Shown here: positions 18,726-26,206 of the stretch, one piece after another | Numbering within the stretch: position 1 is the first letter of the stretch | Layout: each line of letters begins with the position of its first letter | Assembly (NCBI GenBank): GCA_944385705.1 | Contig: CALWYF010000013.1 | Location: 1 to 50,878, forward strand | Direction: 5' to 3' | From: an uncultured Oscillospiraceae bacterium | GTDB taxonomy: Bacteria > Bacillota > Clostridia > Oscillospirales > Oscillospiraceae | DNA: 50,878 bases | Translations under genes and position numbers: made by a program | Notes under the pieces: model-generated | The model's database searches: none | What the model was told of the DNA's origin: nothing | What the model saw: the letters and a program-made list of their open reading frames with translations, nothing else

Positions 18726-19706
18726 TCAGCACTCCGGGAGCTCTATCCAGCTGCCGAATATTTCATCCCACTGGGGCGGGTCGAAAATGTTTGCCAGTCC
18801 GCTGTTGTGATAAAAAGTAAGCTCCCCGAATTTGATCTTGCCGGATATATTGTACAGGTCGACTCTCAGCAGGGGAAAGCCCCTGGACAATTCCTCGGCC
18901 AGCTGTACCATGGTCTCAAAATTTTCAGGCTTGAGTATTGGCATAGGATAGTTGGGGTCTGTCTCCCTTACCGGCAGCAGATTGAACTGCCTGTCATAGA
19001 TATTGCTGTAGCAGTTTTCCGTAGTATGTCCCTTGCCGTCAATAACTCCTATGTTCAGAAAGAGCGCCCTTACCCTGCCGTTGAAGCACATGAAACGGTA
19101 GTCCAGCAAGCCCAGCTGCTGCTGGATGGTATCCGGCGAAATCCCTTCGCCGTTCATAGGTATGGAGGCACTGTCTTCCGGGCGGCACAGATAGGCTTCA
19201 GCGATTATCCTGGGCGGTACATCCTTGTACGGCCATTCCCGGTTGCCGTAATAGTAATTGCGTTTAAGCCTGCGGCTGAGTTTGCTCCGGGCATCTTCAA
19301 TATCGAAGCCGGCCTTGTCACGGCAGGCAATGACGCTGCCGCTGTCGTGGGTGCATTTTAATACGAACTGCCGGGGCAGTGAATCAAAATCTATTTCGTC
19401 AAAACTCTCCCAGGGACCGCCCAAAAGGGGTATGAGATATTCATCTCCGATTTTTTCGGCTATGTACCGGCGGACTGCGTATTTATCCACCAGGGTGGTA
19501 TATATGGGTTTCCGGTCATGGAGCTTGAGCCACATCATCTTTTCGCTGAAACCTTTGGGGTGTTCCAGGTCAAGTTCGGTGCCGTAAGAGAGCCGGTATT
19601 TGTGTCGATAAAGCTCCTCGTCGGACATATTTCTGTAAAACCCCCGGGCAGCCAGAACGCTGAACCTGAATTCCCTGTCCAGTATCAGGCGCAAATACTT
19701 GTTCAT
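18726..19706 (-). CDS. TupA-like ATP-grasp protein (cell-surface polysaccharide)
   Basis: A 326-residue protein of the ATPgrasp_TupA family, named after a teichuronopeptide biosynthesis protein. It begins with YLRLILDREFRFSVLA and carries the family segments PKGFSEKMMWLKLHDR, VLKCTHDSGSVIAC and LLRVDLYNISGKIKFGELTFY. These proteins usually sit in capsule or glycan loci and are thought to ligate an amino acid or similar group; here it stands alone. The start has a strong AAAGGAG site. Confidence 0.85.
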   Translation of the reverse strand: MNKYLRLILDREFRFSVLAARGFYRNMSDEELYRHKYRLSYGTELDLEHPKGFSEKMMWLKLHDRKPIYTTLVDKYAVRRYIAEKIGDEYLIPLLGGPWESFDEIDFDSLPRQFVLKCTHDSGSVIACRDKAGFDIEDARSKLSRRLKRNYYYGNREWPYKDVPPRIIAEAYLCRPEDSASIPMNGEGISPDTIQQQLGLLDYRFMCFNGRVRALFLNIGVIDGKGHTTENCYSNIYDRQFNLLPVRETDPNYPMPILKPENFETMVQLAEELSRGFPLLRVDLYNISGKIKFGELTFYHNSGLANIFDPPQWDEIFGSWIELPEC

Positions 19707-19754
19707 GTTTCCGCTCCTTTAGCTTCCTTTAAATAAAGTAAATTTTAACTATAG

Positions 19755-19768
19755 AGGCAAAATTGCCT
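19755..19768. promoter_or_regulatory. AGGCAA-AA-TTGCCT palindrome
   Basis: A perfect 14-bp inverted repeat in the divergent gap between the TupA-like gene and the XRE gene. Minus-strand TATAGT overlaps its edge, so it is a candidate operator, plausibly for the XRE regulator. Confidence 0.35.
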
Positions 19769-19842
19769 ATGTAGTTTATTTTAAGATAGCATAACTGCCC
19801 ATATAATTCAAGTATATTTAAATTGTGTAGGCGGTGAAACCT

Positions 19843-20178
19843 GTGGATTACTATGATATCGGGCAGAGGATACGGACGTTGCGCCGGGAGAAAAAGCTCT
19901 CTCAGGAGCAGCTGGCGGAAAAGGTTTGGATCTCCACCACACATATGAGCCATATTGAAAACGGCAGCACCAAGCTGAGCCTGCCGGTATTGGTAGACCT
20001 GGCGGCAGCGCTGGACGTGAGCGTGAACGAGCTGTTGGCGGGGCAGAGCAGCCAGTGCCTCAGTGCCGGCTATGAGCAGGTCAAGGAGCTTTTGAACGGC
20101 TGTTCTGAAAAGCAGCTGAGGATAATAACCGAAGTAATCAAAAGCACAAAGGCGGCGCTGGACAAATACGGGGTATAA
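19843..20178 (+). CDS. XRE-family helix-turn-helix regulator
   Basis: A 111-residue regulator with an N-terminal HTH_3 domain (GQRIRTLRREKKLSQEQLAEKVWISTTHMSHIENG region, residues 5-60) and a short helical tail ending SEKQLRIITEVIKSTKAAL, a common Clostridial layout. Two GTG codons can start it (19834 and 19843). The GGCGG at about 19830-19834 is correctly spaced only for the second, so 19843 is chosen. The target is unknown; the divergent TupA-like gene is the obvious candidate. Confidence 0.85.
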   Translation: MDYYDIGQRIRTLRREKKLSQEQLAEKVWISTTHMSHIENGSTKLSLPVLVDLAAALDVSVNELLAGQSSQCLSAGYEQVKELLNGCSEKQLRIITEVIKSTKAALDKYGV

Positions 20179-20210
20179 AGACAGCTTGTTTACAGTTCAT
20201 TAACTTGACA

Positions 20211-20240
20211 TTGCCTTTGTAAAGTGTTAGTCTGTATAAG
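20211..20240 (+). promoter_or_regulatory. Possible promoter upstream of the leader hairpin
   Basis: TTGCCT (20211-20216), 18-base spacer, TATAAG (20235-20240). A TTGACA immediately upstream (20205-20210) has only a poor -10 at standard spacing. Confidence 0.4.
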
Positions 20241-20249
20241 GATACATTT

Positions 20250-20310
20250 GGCCGCTTGCCGGATGGCTGTCCCAAAAAGGGACCGCCCCAGGCAGAGCGG
20301 CTTTGTTTTT
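20250..20310 (+). terminator. Two-tier hairpin with U-tract (terminator, attenuator or small RNA 3' end)
   Basis: The outer stem pairs GCCGCT and TGCC with GGCA and AGCGGC. The inner stem pairs GGC and GTCCC with GGGAC and GCC around an A5 loop. CTTTGTTTTT follows. It lies 72 bases after the XRE gene and about 50 bases before the FAD protein gene, just downstream of a promoter, so it may be a leader attenuator rather than a simple terminator. Confidence 0.7.
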
Positions 20311-20357
20311 GCGATTTACATTTTCAACCATGGAACAAGGAAAGGATGTAGAGAAAA

Positions 20358-21734
20358 ATGACTCATTATGACGTGATAATCGTAGGCGCGGGCCCTGGGG
20401 GCATCTTCACCGCCTATGAGCTGGCCAAGGCCGACCGGGGACTGAAGGTGGCGGTCTTTGAACTGGGCAAGCCCCTGGACAAGAGGAAATGCCCCATTGA
20501 CGGCAAGAAAATAAAATCCTGCGTGAAGTGCCCCACCTGCGCCATAATGAGCGGCTTCGGCGGGGCGGGCGCTTTTTCCGACGGCAAGTACAATATAACC
20601 AACCAGTTCGGCGGCACCCTCTATGAGTATGTGGGCAAGCAGCGGGCCATTGAGCTGATGCGCTATGTGGACCAGATAAACCTGGACCACGGCGGAGCGG
20701 GCACCAAGCTCTATTCCACCGCCAACACCAAGATAAAGCGCACCTGCCTGGAGAACGGCCTGCATCTGCTGGACGCCCAGGTGCGGCATCTGGGCACCGA
20801 CATAAATTATGTGGTGCTGGAGAACATATATAATGAACTGAAGGACAAGGTGGAGTTCCACTTCAACTCCGCCGTCACCGGCGTGGAGAAGACGGAAGAG
20901 GGCTACATCGTCCATGTGGGCACCGAGAGCTACAGCTGTGAGCGCTGCGTTATCTCCGTGGGCCGCAGCGGCAGCAAGTGGATGGAGAGCGTCTGCGAGG
21001 GCCTGGACATCCCCACCCGCTCCAACCGGGTGGACATAGGCGTGCGGGTGGAACTGCCCGCCGAGGTCTTCTCCCACCTCACCGACGAGCTCTATGAGAG
21101 CAAGATAGTCTACCGCACCGAGAAGTTTGAGGATCTGGTGCGCACCTTCTGCATGAACCCCCACGGCGTGGTGGTGAACGAGAACACCAACGGCATAGTC
21201 ACCGTCAACGGCCACAGCTATGAGGACAAGAGCAAGCACACCGAGAACACCAACTTTGCCCTGCTGGTATCCAAGCACCTGTCCGAGCCCTTCAAGGATT
21301 CCAACGGCTACGGCGAGAGCATAGCCCGCCTGTCCAACATGCTGGGGGGCGGCGTCATGGTCCAGCGTTTCGGCGACCTGGTGAGGGGACGGCGCAGCAC
21401 CGTGCGGCGTATAGAGGAGAGCTTTGTCACTCCCACCCTCTCTGCCACTCCCGGCGATCTGAGCCTGGTCATCCCCAAGCGCATCCTGGACGGCATAATC
21501 GAAATGATCTACGCTCTGGATAAGATAGCCCCCGGCACCGCCAATGACGACACCCTGCTCTACGGCGTAGAGGTCAAGTTCTACAACATGGAAGTGGAGA
21601 TAGACAACAACCTGGAGACCAGCAGCCCCGGACTCTTCGTCATAGGCGACTGCTCCGGCGTGACCCACTCCCTGTCCCATGCCTCTGCCAGCGGCGTGCA
21701 CGTGGCAAGGCACATCCTGGGTATCCAGGACTGA
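20358..21734 (+). CDS. FAD-dependent oxidoreductase of the COG2509 type
   Basis: A 458-residue protein with an N-terminal FAD-binding Rossmann motif (VIIVGAGPGGIFTAYELA) and a C-terminal FAD segment (GLFVIGDCSGVTHSLSHASASG). A cysteine-rich insertion, CPIDGKKIKSCVKCPTC (about 50-66), precedes GFGGAGAFSDGKYN. This matches a conserved but uncharacterised family of FAD-dependent dehydrogenases found widely in anaerobes; the substrate is unknown. The four Cys could hold a metal or form a redox pair. Confidence 0.88.
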   Translation: MTHYDVIIVGAGPGGIFTAYELAKADRGLKVAVFELGKPLDKRKCPIDGKKIKSCVKCPTCAIMSGFGGAGAFSDGKYNITNQFGGTLYEYVGKQRAIELMRYVDQINLDHGGAGTKLYSTANTKIKRTCLENGLHLLDAQVRHLGTDINYVVLENIYNELKDKVEFHFNSAVTGVEKTEEGYIVHVGTESYSCERCVISVGRSGSKWMESVCEGLDIPTRSNRVDIGVRVELPAEVFSHLTDELYESKIVYRTEKFEDLVRTFCMNPHGVVVNENTNGIVTVNGHSYEDKSKHTENTNFALLVSKHLSEPFKDSNGYGESIARLSNMLGGGVMVQRFGDLVRGRRSTVRRIEESFVTPTLSATPGDLSLVIPKRILDGIIEMIYALDKIAPGTANDDTLLYGVEVKFYNMEVEIDNNLETSSPGLFVIGDCSGVTHSLSHASASGVHVARHILGIQD

Positions 21735-21744
21735 GCCTCTTCCC

Positions 21745-21773
21745 TTGATTTCTGCGCAGTGGGGTGCTAATAT
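21745..21773 (+). promoter_or_regulatory. Promoter of the flippase gene
   Basis: TTGATT (21745-21750), 17-base spacer, TAATAT (21768-21773), 82 bases upstream of the start. Confidence 0.5.
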
Positions 21774-21854
21774 ACCGTAATATCAGCTGAGTCATAGCCG
21801 ACGGATATTCCCGCGGCTGTGCTCCCGGCGCATTTCTTCGGCAGGAGGACCGCA

Positions 21855-23498
21855 ATGTCAAAAGTCAAAGGTCAAAATTATATGCACGGCGCCGCCATAC
21901 TCACCATAGGCGTTGTGATAATGAAGATACTGGGCTTTATATACAAGATACCTCTGGGGAACATATTGGGGGACGAAGGCTTCTCCATGTTCACCAGCGC
22001 CTACAATATCTACTATGTGTTCTTCACTCTGGCAACGGCGGGATTGCCGGTGGCTCTGTCCCGCCTGGTGGCGGAAGCGGATGCCAACGGCCGTGCCAAG
22101 CAGGAGGAGAAGACCTTCAGAGTGGCGCTGCTCACCTTCTTTGTCATAGGTACGGTCTTTGCCCTGATCCTGTATCTCTTCCCCAACTGGCTGGCGGACA
22201 ATTACCTGGAGAATCCTGACGCCGCCCCCAGCATAAGGGCCATGGCCCCATCCATATTGCTGGTGTGCCTGGTCTCGGCCTACAGGGGCTATTGCCAGGG
22301 CAACGGCAACATGCTGCCCACCACCGTGGACGAGGTGCTGGAGGTTCTCTTCAAGGTCATCTCCGGTCTGATATTGTCGGCTGTGATCATAAACATGGGC
22401 CTGGGCCTGCCCGCCGCCTCCGCCGGAGCCATCTTCGGCGTGTCCATCGGCTCCGTGGTGTCTCTGGGCTATATGATAATCTATAAGCGGCGCAACTACG
22501 ATGTGCTCTCTGCCCCCTATACAGGAGGCCGGGCGCCCAACGACATCCACGAGGATGACGAGGAAGTGGACGACGCTATGACCATAGTGAGGAAGATCCT
22601 CACTATAGGCATACCCATAGCCTTCGGCGCCTGCATTCTGGCCCTGCTCAATTCCGTGGACTCAAAGCTGTGCATGAACCGGCTCCAGAGCGCCGCCGGC
22701 TTCAGTTATCAGGAGGCCAAGGTGCTGTACGGGGTCTACGGCAAGGCCCAGACTCTGTTCAATCTGCCGGCCGCCTTCATAACCCCCCTCACCATAGCCA
22801 TAGTCCCGGCCATATCCGGGGCCATAGCCAGGGGCAGCAGGGGAGAGGCCATGAAGACCGCCGAGGACTCCATGCGCATTTCTGCCGCCATAGCCCTGCC
22901 CATGGGCGTGGGTCTGGCGGTGCTGAGCCACCCCATCATGAATATACTCTACCCCAACAGCAACGAGGCGGGCCCCGGCCTGCTCAGCGTCATGGGCATA
23001 GCCTCCTTCTTCGTGTGCCTTGTACTCATGGAAAATGCCATTCTTCAGGCCTCCGGTAAGGAGAAACTGACCATGATCACCCTGATAAGCGGCGGGCTAA
23101 TAAAGATAGCCGTCAACTGGTTCCTGGTGGCTGAGGTGAGCATAAACATTTACGGCGCCCCGGTGGGCACTCTGGTGAGCTATTTCTTCATGGCTGCGCT
23201 GGATTTCGTGTTCATGTGCGTGACACTCAGGGAGAAGCCCAGAGCCCTGAGAGTGTTTGCCGGCCCCCTTGGGGCCAGCCTGCTGATGGGGGCCTCTGCC
23301 TGGGCCATATACGGCCTGGCCGGGCGCTTCATAGGTACCGGGAGTTATTTCGGTATGCTGCTGTCCATGGCACTGGCCATTGCAGTTGCAGTGGTGGTTT
23401 ATGCCGTCAGTGTGATAGCCATGAGGGTCATCACAAAAGAGGATATGAGCCTTATTCCAGGTGGAGCAAAAGTCGCAAAATTACTGCATATGCGCTAA
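21855..23498 (+). CDS. SpoVB/MurJ-type polysaccharide flippase (MOP superfamily)
   Basis: A 547-residue membrane protein with about 14 hydrophobic helices, starting MSKVKGQNYMHGAAIL. The segments GFIYKIPLGNILGDEGFSMF and TLATAGLPVALSRLVAEA are typical of SpoVB/YtgP proteins, which flip lipid-linked cell-wall precursors. A charged cytoplasmic loop (EDDEEVDDAM) lies near residue 235. Whether it is the lipid II flippase or a sporulation-type paralogue cannot be settled here. The ATG at 21855 has AGGAGG at 21843-21848; an in-frame start 36 bases upstream has no ribosome site. Confidence 0.88.
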   Translation: MSKVKGQNYMHGAAILTIGVVIMKILGFIYKIPLGNILGDEGFSMFTSAYNIYYVFFTLATAGLPVALSRLVAEADANGRAKQEEKTFRVALLTFFVIGTVFALILYLFPNWLADNYLENPDAAPSIRAMAPSILLVCLVSAYRGYCQGNGNMLPTTVDEVLEVLFKVISGLILSAVIINMGLGLPAASAGAIFGVSIGSVVSLGYMIIYKRRNYDVLSAPYTGGRAPNDIHEDDEEVDDAMTIVRKILTIGIPIAFGACILALLNSVDSKLCMNRLQSAAGFSYQEAKVLYGVYGKAQTLFNLPAAFITPLTIAIVPAISGAIARGSRGEAMKTAEDSMRISAAIALPMGVGLAVLSHPIMNILYPNSNEAGPGLLSVMGIASFFVCLVLMENAILQASGKEKLTMITLISGGLIKIAVNWFLVAEVSINIYGAPVGTLVSYFFMAALDFVFMCVTLREKPRALRVFAGPLGASLLMGASAWAIYGLAGRFIGTGSYFGMLLSMALAIAVAVVVYAVSVIAMRVITKEDMSLIPGGAKVAKLLHMR

Positions 23499-23525
23499 AA
23501 AAATCTGAATTTATACAAATAACAC

Positions 23526-23554
23526 TTGATTAACCGCCGGAAATATGGTAGATT
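23526..23554 (+). promoter_or_regulatory. HU gene promoter and structured leader
   Basis: TTGATT (23526-23531), 17-base spacer, TAGATT (23549-23554). The transcript has a leader of about 105 bases holding two small hairpins (around 23598-23618 and GCGGC-AATG-GCCGC at 23628-23641) before the AGGAGG site. Confidence 0.5.
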
Positions 23555-23667
23555 CTATGCGTTGCCTTTTTGAAGGCCGTAAGAGAATGAGTATTCTGCC
23601 GCATTTTCGGGCAGACTCATCATAAAAGCGGCAATGGCCGCACAATACATTCAGGAGGTTTTTAACT

Positions 23668-23943
23668 ATGAATAAGGCAGATCTGGTCGCAGCAGTTGCT
23701 GAGAAGGCCGGTATTTCCAAGAAAGACAGCGAGAAGGCAGTCAACGCCGCCTTTGACGCCATTACCGACGCTCTGGTAGCCGGCGACAAGGTCCAGCTGG
23801 TTGGCTTCGGCGCTTTTGAGACCAAGGAGCGCGGCGCCCGTCTCGGCCGCAACCCCAAGACCAAGGAAGAGATACAGATCCCTGCCAGCCGTGTCCCCGC
23901 TTTCAAGGCCGGCAAGGCTCTTAAGGATGCTGTGGCAAAGTAA
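23668..23943 (+). CDS. hup: HU-family DNA-binding protein
   Basis: A 91-residue nucleoid protein. It has the N-terminal helical dimerisation part ([15 protein letters not shown]) and the DNA-bending arm with [20 protein letters not shown] and the [15 protein letters not shown] tail; the arm proline follows IQI. As in many Clostridia and Bacilli, it lies directly upstream of rqcP. Codon use is that of an abundant protein. A terminator separates it from rqcP, so most transcripts should cover only this gene. Confidence 0.98.
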   Translation: MNKADLVAAVAEKAGISKKDSEKAVNAAFDAITDALVAGDKVQLVGFGAFETKERGARLGRNPKTKEEIQIPASRVPAFKAGKALKDAVAK

Positions 23944-23958
23944 TCTGCACTGCAATAT

Positions 23959-23989
23959 AAAACGGCCGTCTTTTAGACGGCCGTTTTTA
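23959..23989 (+). terminator. HU gene terminator
   Basis: AAAACGGCCGTC and its complement around a TTTTA loop, ending in T5. Confidence 0.92.
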
Positions 23990-24020
23990 AATATGGGCAA
24001 AAGAACAAGGGAGGCAAGCC

Positions 24021-24263
24021 ATGAGACTTGACAAGTATCTGAAAGTGTCCCGGCTGATAAAGCGCCGCAGCGTGGCCAACGAAGCCTGCGACGGGGAGCG
24101 GGTCAGCGTCAACGGCCGCCAGGTGAAGGCCAGCTACCAGGTGAAGGTGGGGGACGTGATAGAGATAAGTTTCGGCCAGCGCAGTCTGAAGGTGGAAGTC
24201 ACCCAGGTGAGCGAGACCGTCTCCAAGGCGGACGCTCCGGCCCTGTACCGGGAGCTGGAGTAA
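24021..24263 (+). CDS. rqcP: S4-domain RNA-binding protein RqcP (YabO)
   Basis: An 80-residue S4 protein, MRLDKYLKVSRLIKRRSVANEACD, the usual start of RqcP/YabO. In Bacillus this protein acts in ribosome quality control by helping RqcH add alanine tails to stalled peptides on the large subunit. The place after HU is conserved, but the yabP/yabQ sporulation genes that often follow are absent here. The AGGGAGG ribosome site lies just behind the HU terminator. Confidence 0.93.
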   Translation: MRLDKYLKVSRLIKRRSVANEACDGERVSVNGRQVKASYQVKVGDVIEISFGQRSLKVEVTQVSETVSKADAPALYRELE

Positions 24264-24266
24264 AAG

Positions 24267-24314
24267 AAAAACACTGAGACAAGCCCGCTTCCCGGGCAGT
24301 CTCAGTGTTTTTTC
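24267..24314. terminator. Intrinsic terminator, bidirectional
   Basis: AAAAACACTGAGAC and its complement enclose an inner GCCCG/CGGGC stem and are followed by T6. It lies between rqcP and the convergent P-loop gene. Confidence 0.93.
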
Positions 24315-24333
24315 ATAAAAAGATATATGTAAA

Positions 24334-24747
24334 TCAGATGATATACTTCTTCAGCTCTTCAGGCACGGTCTCGGGATCAACAGAGATGCTGATGACAAAG
24401 TCTATGCCCTCGGAGGTAGCAAAGCTATCCAGCCAGGAAATAAACTTGCACAGAGCCTCAGGAGACTTGTCTTCAACCATCTTGTAAAAGTTGTCGATAA
24501 AGAAATGGGTGATGTCGTAGTTACCGGCATGAATGCCGCAAATGAGTCCCTTGAGGAACTCGTAACTGCCGATATCGTAGTTGCCGGCATCTATAAGGCG
24601 GGCCTGATAGGGGATGTCGTAAGTGAGCTTACGTTCCTTCTCGATGCAGATCACATCGCCGTGGCAAGTATTGACGGTCTGACGGACCATGTCCACCAGC
24701 TTCTTAGTCTTTCCGGAACCCTTCAGCCCCATGATTAAACTGACCAT
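24334..24747 (-). CDS. Small P-loop ATPase-like protein, function unknown
   Basis: A 137-residue soluble protein beginning MVSLIMGLKGSGKTKKL, with a Walker A loop (GLKGSGKT, residues 7-14) and a Walker-B-like THFFIDNFYKM. Two similar short segments, DAGNYDIGSYEFLKGL and HAGNYDITHFFIDN, look like an internal repeat. The start at 24747 follows AAGGAG. It is divergent from the dehydratase-like genes. I do not recognise a named family; a role as a small regulatory ATPase is a guess. Confidence 0.75.
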   Translation of the reverse strand: MVSLIMGLKGSGKTKKLVDMVRQTVNTCHGDVICIEKERKLTYDIPYQARLIDAGNYDIGSYEFLKGLICGIHAGNYDITHFFIDNFYKMVEDKSPEALCKFISWLDSFATSEGIDFVISISVDPETVPEELKKYII

Positions 24748-24808
24748 GATGATCACGCTCCTTTGTTTTTTTGCATAATATCCGCAAACTTGTAATATAT
24801 ACACTATA

Positions 24809-24837
24809 AGATTACCATGTTTGGCCGAAAGGTGCAA
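24809..24837 (-). promoter_or_regulatory. Promoter of the small P-loop gene
   Basis: Minus-strand TTGCAC (24832-24837), 17-base spacer, TAATCT (24809-24814), about 60 bases before the start. Confidence 0.5.
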
Positions 24838-24918
24838 GCAGAATTGAGAGGTAATATTCAACAAAATGTTTAAAGGCCTCTGGGAGCAATCTTTTTTGAC
24901 CAGCTGGTCGATATTTCC

Positions 24919-24947
24919 TTGACGCTGAGGGAATAATGTGCTAACAT
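24919..24947 (+). promoter_or_regulatory. Promoter of the dehydratase-like operon
   Basis: TTGACG (24919-24924), 17-base spacer, TAACAT (24942-24947), 70 bases before the first start codon. Confidence 0.6.
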
Positions 24948-24971
24948 TTTATCAAGCTGCAAAGTGCATTC

Positions 24972-24986
24972 TGTGCATTTTGCACA
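24972..24986. promoter_or_regulatory. TGTGCA-TTT-TGCACA palindrome, candidate operator
   Basis: A perfect 6-bp inverted repeat about 20 bases after the expected transcription start, a position suited to repression. An extra GTGCA half-site lies just upstream (24964-24968). It has the same half-site as the palindrome at 11628-11646. Confidence 0.4.
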
Positions 24987-25017
24987 CGGAAACTAGATTA
25001 CAAGAGAGGTGTAATGC

Positions 25018-26205
25018 TTGAAAGACCTAAAGCATCTTATTTACTTTGAGAATCTGCTTCAGGACGCGCAAAACGAGCTGGTCACCAAGGCCGTGGCGGA
25101 GGGCAAGCACGCCCTGGGTTATAACTGCTACTACATACCCGAGACCCTGCTGAACCTGCCGGGCTGTTTTTCCAGCCGCCTGAGGGCTCCCCGCTGTGTT
25201 TCCACCGATATTGCCAGCTATTACATGACCACCAGGAACTGCCCCTATGTGCGCTCCATCCTGGAGAGAGCCATCGAAGGGGGCTACAATTATCTGGAGG
25301 CGCTGTTCGGGGCCGAGAGCTGCGCGGCCATGGAGCGCATGGAGGAGCACTTCGTTCTCATTCACCCCGTGAAGAATGATAAGTTCTTTTCCACCATCAT
25401 TGACCCCCCCATGAAAGGGGACGAGAACAACCTCAATTACTACAAGGCCCAGCTGAAGCTGAAGGTAGTGGACAAGCTGAGAGACGAGCTGGGGGTGGAT
25501 GTGTCTGAGGAAGCCATGCTCAAGGCCATAGAGGACCACAATGAGATATCCCGCCTCATCACCGAAATGGGAGATCTCAGGAAGCTGGAAAATCCCCCCA
25601 TCACAGGTTATGAGTTCCATGTGATACAGCTGGTGAGCCAGGTCTGTCCCCACTATCTCATAAAGCCCTATCTGGAGGAGACTCTGGAGGAGCTGAAGAC
25701 CAGGGAGCCGGAACCCAAATTCCCCTTCCGGGCCAGAGTAGCTCTGGTGGGTTCGGAGATAGACGACCCGGATTTCACCAAGCTTATTGAGAGCTGCGGC
25801 GCCATGGTGGTGGCCGACCGTTACTGCTTCGGCAGCTTCCCCAGCCGGGAGCAGATAGAGATACTTCCCGGTGAGAGCGCCTTTGACGCCATCTGCCGCC
25901 ACTATCTCCAGTGGAACCAGTGCGCAAGATTCATGGACGGAGACAAGATAGACCAGCGTCACAATGAGGTAAGGAAGCTGGTGGAGAACTTCAGGGCCGA
26001 CGGCGTCATCTACGAAAACATGAAGTTCTGCGAATTCTGGAGCTATGAGAAGGTTCTGGCAAACCATATCTTTACCAACGAGCTGCACATCCCCTGCTGC
26101 ACCATAGAAAAGGAATACGCCCTGGGGGCGGCGGGGCAGCTTCGTACACGCTTCCAGGCATTTATAGAATCTCTGGAAATCAAGAGCATTCAGGGAGGCA
26201 AGTGA
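25018..26205 (+). CDS. 2-hydroxyacyl-CoA dehydratase (HgdB/BcrC-like) family subunit
   Basis: A 395-residue protein of the family that holds [4Fe-4S] clusters and reductively activates CoA thioesters. The typical segments are present: GYNCYYIPE with its Cys, RNCPYVRS, GVIYENMKFCEFWSYE, and the terminal KEYALGAAGQLRTRFQAFIE. The start is TTG at 25018 after GAGAGG. It lies one base before a second, longer family member, so the two probably form a heterodimer. No activator ATPase of the HgdC type is nearby, and no CoA-transferase, so the substrate is open. Confidence 0.85.
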   Translation: MKDLKHLIYFENLLQDAQNELVTKAVAEGKHALGYNCYYIPETLLNLPGCFSSRLRAPRCVSTDIASYYMTTRNCPYVRSILERAIEGGYNYLEALFGAESCAAMERMEEHFVLIHPVKNDKFFSTIIDPPMKGDENNLNYYKAQLKLKVVDKLRDELGVDVSEEAMLKAIEDHNEISRLITEMGDLRKLENPPITGYEFHVIQLVSQVCPHYLIKPYLEETLEELKTREPEPKFPFRARVALVGSEIDDPDFTKLIESCGAMVVADRYCFGSFPSREQIEILPGESAFDAICRHYLQWNQCARFMDGDKIDQRHNEVRKLVENFRADGVIYENMKFCEFWSYEKVLANHIFTNELHIPCCTIEKEYALGAAGQLRTRFQAFIESLEIKSIQGGK

Positions 26206-26206
26206 T

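Noticed and set aside
20205..20233. Perfect TTGACA as the -35 of the FAD protein promoter
   Set aside because: At 16-18 bases spacing only TTAGTC or TAGTCT is available as -10; the next TTGCCT with TATAAG fits better, though this stays uncertain.
20316..21713. 465-codon open frame on the minus strand opposite the FAD protein
   Set aside because: A mirror-frame shadow caused by GC-rich codons; the plus strand has intact FAD motifs.
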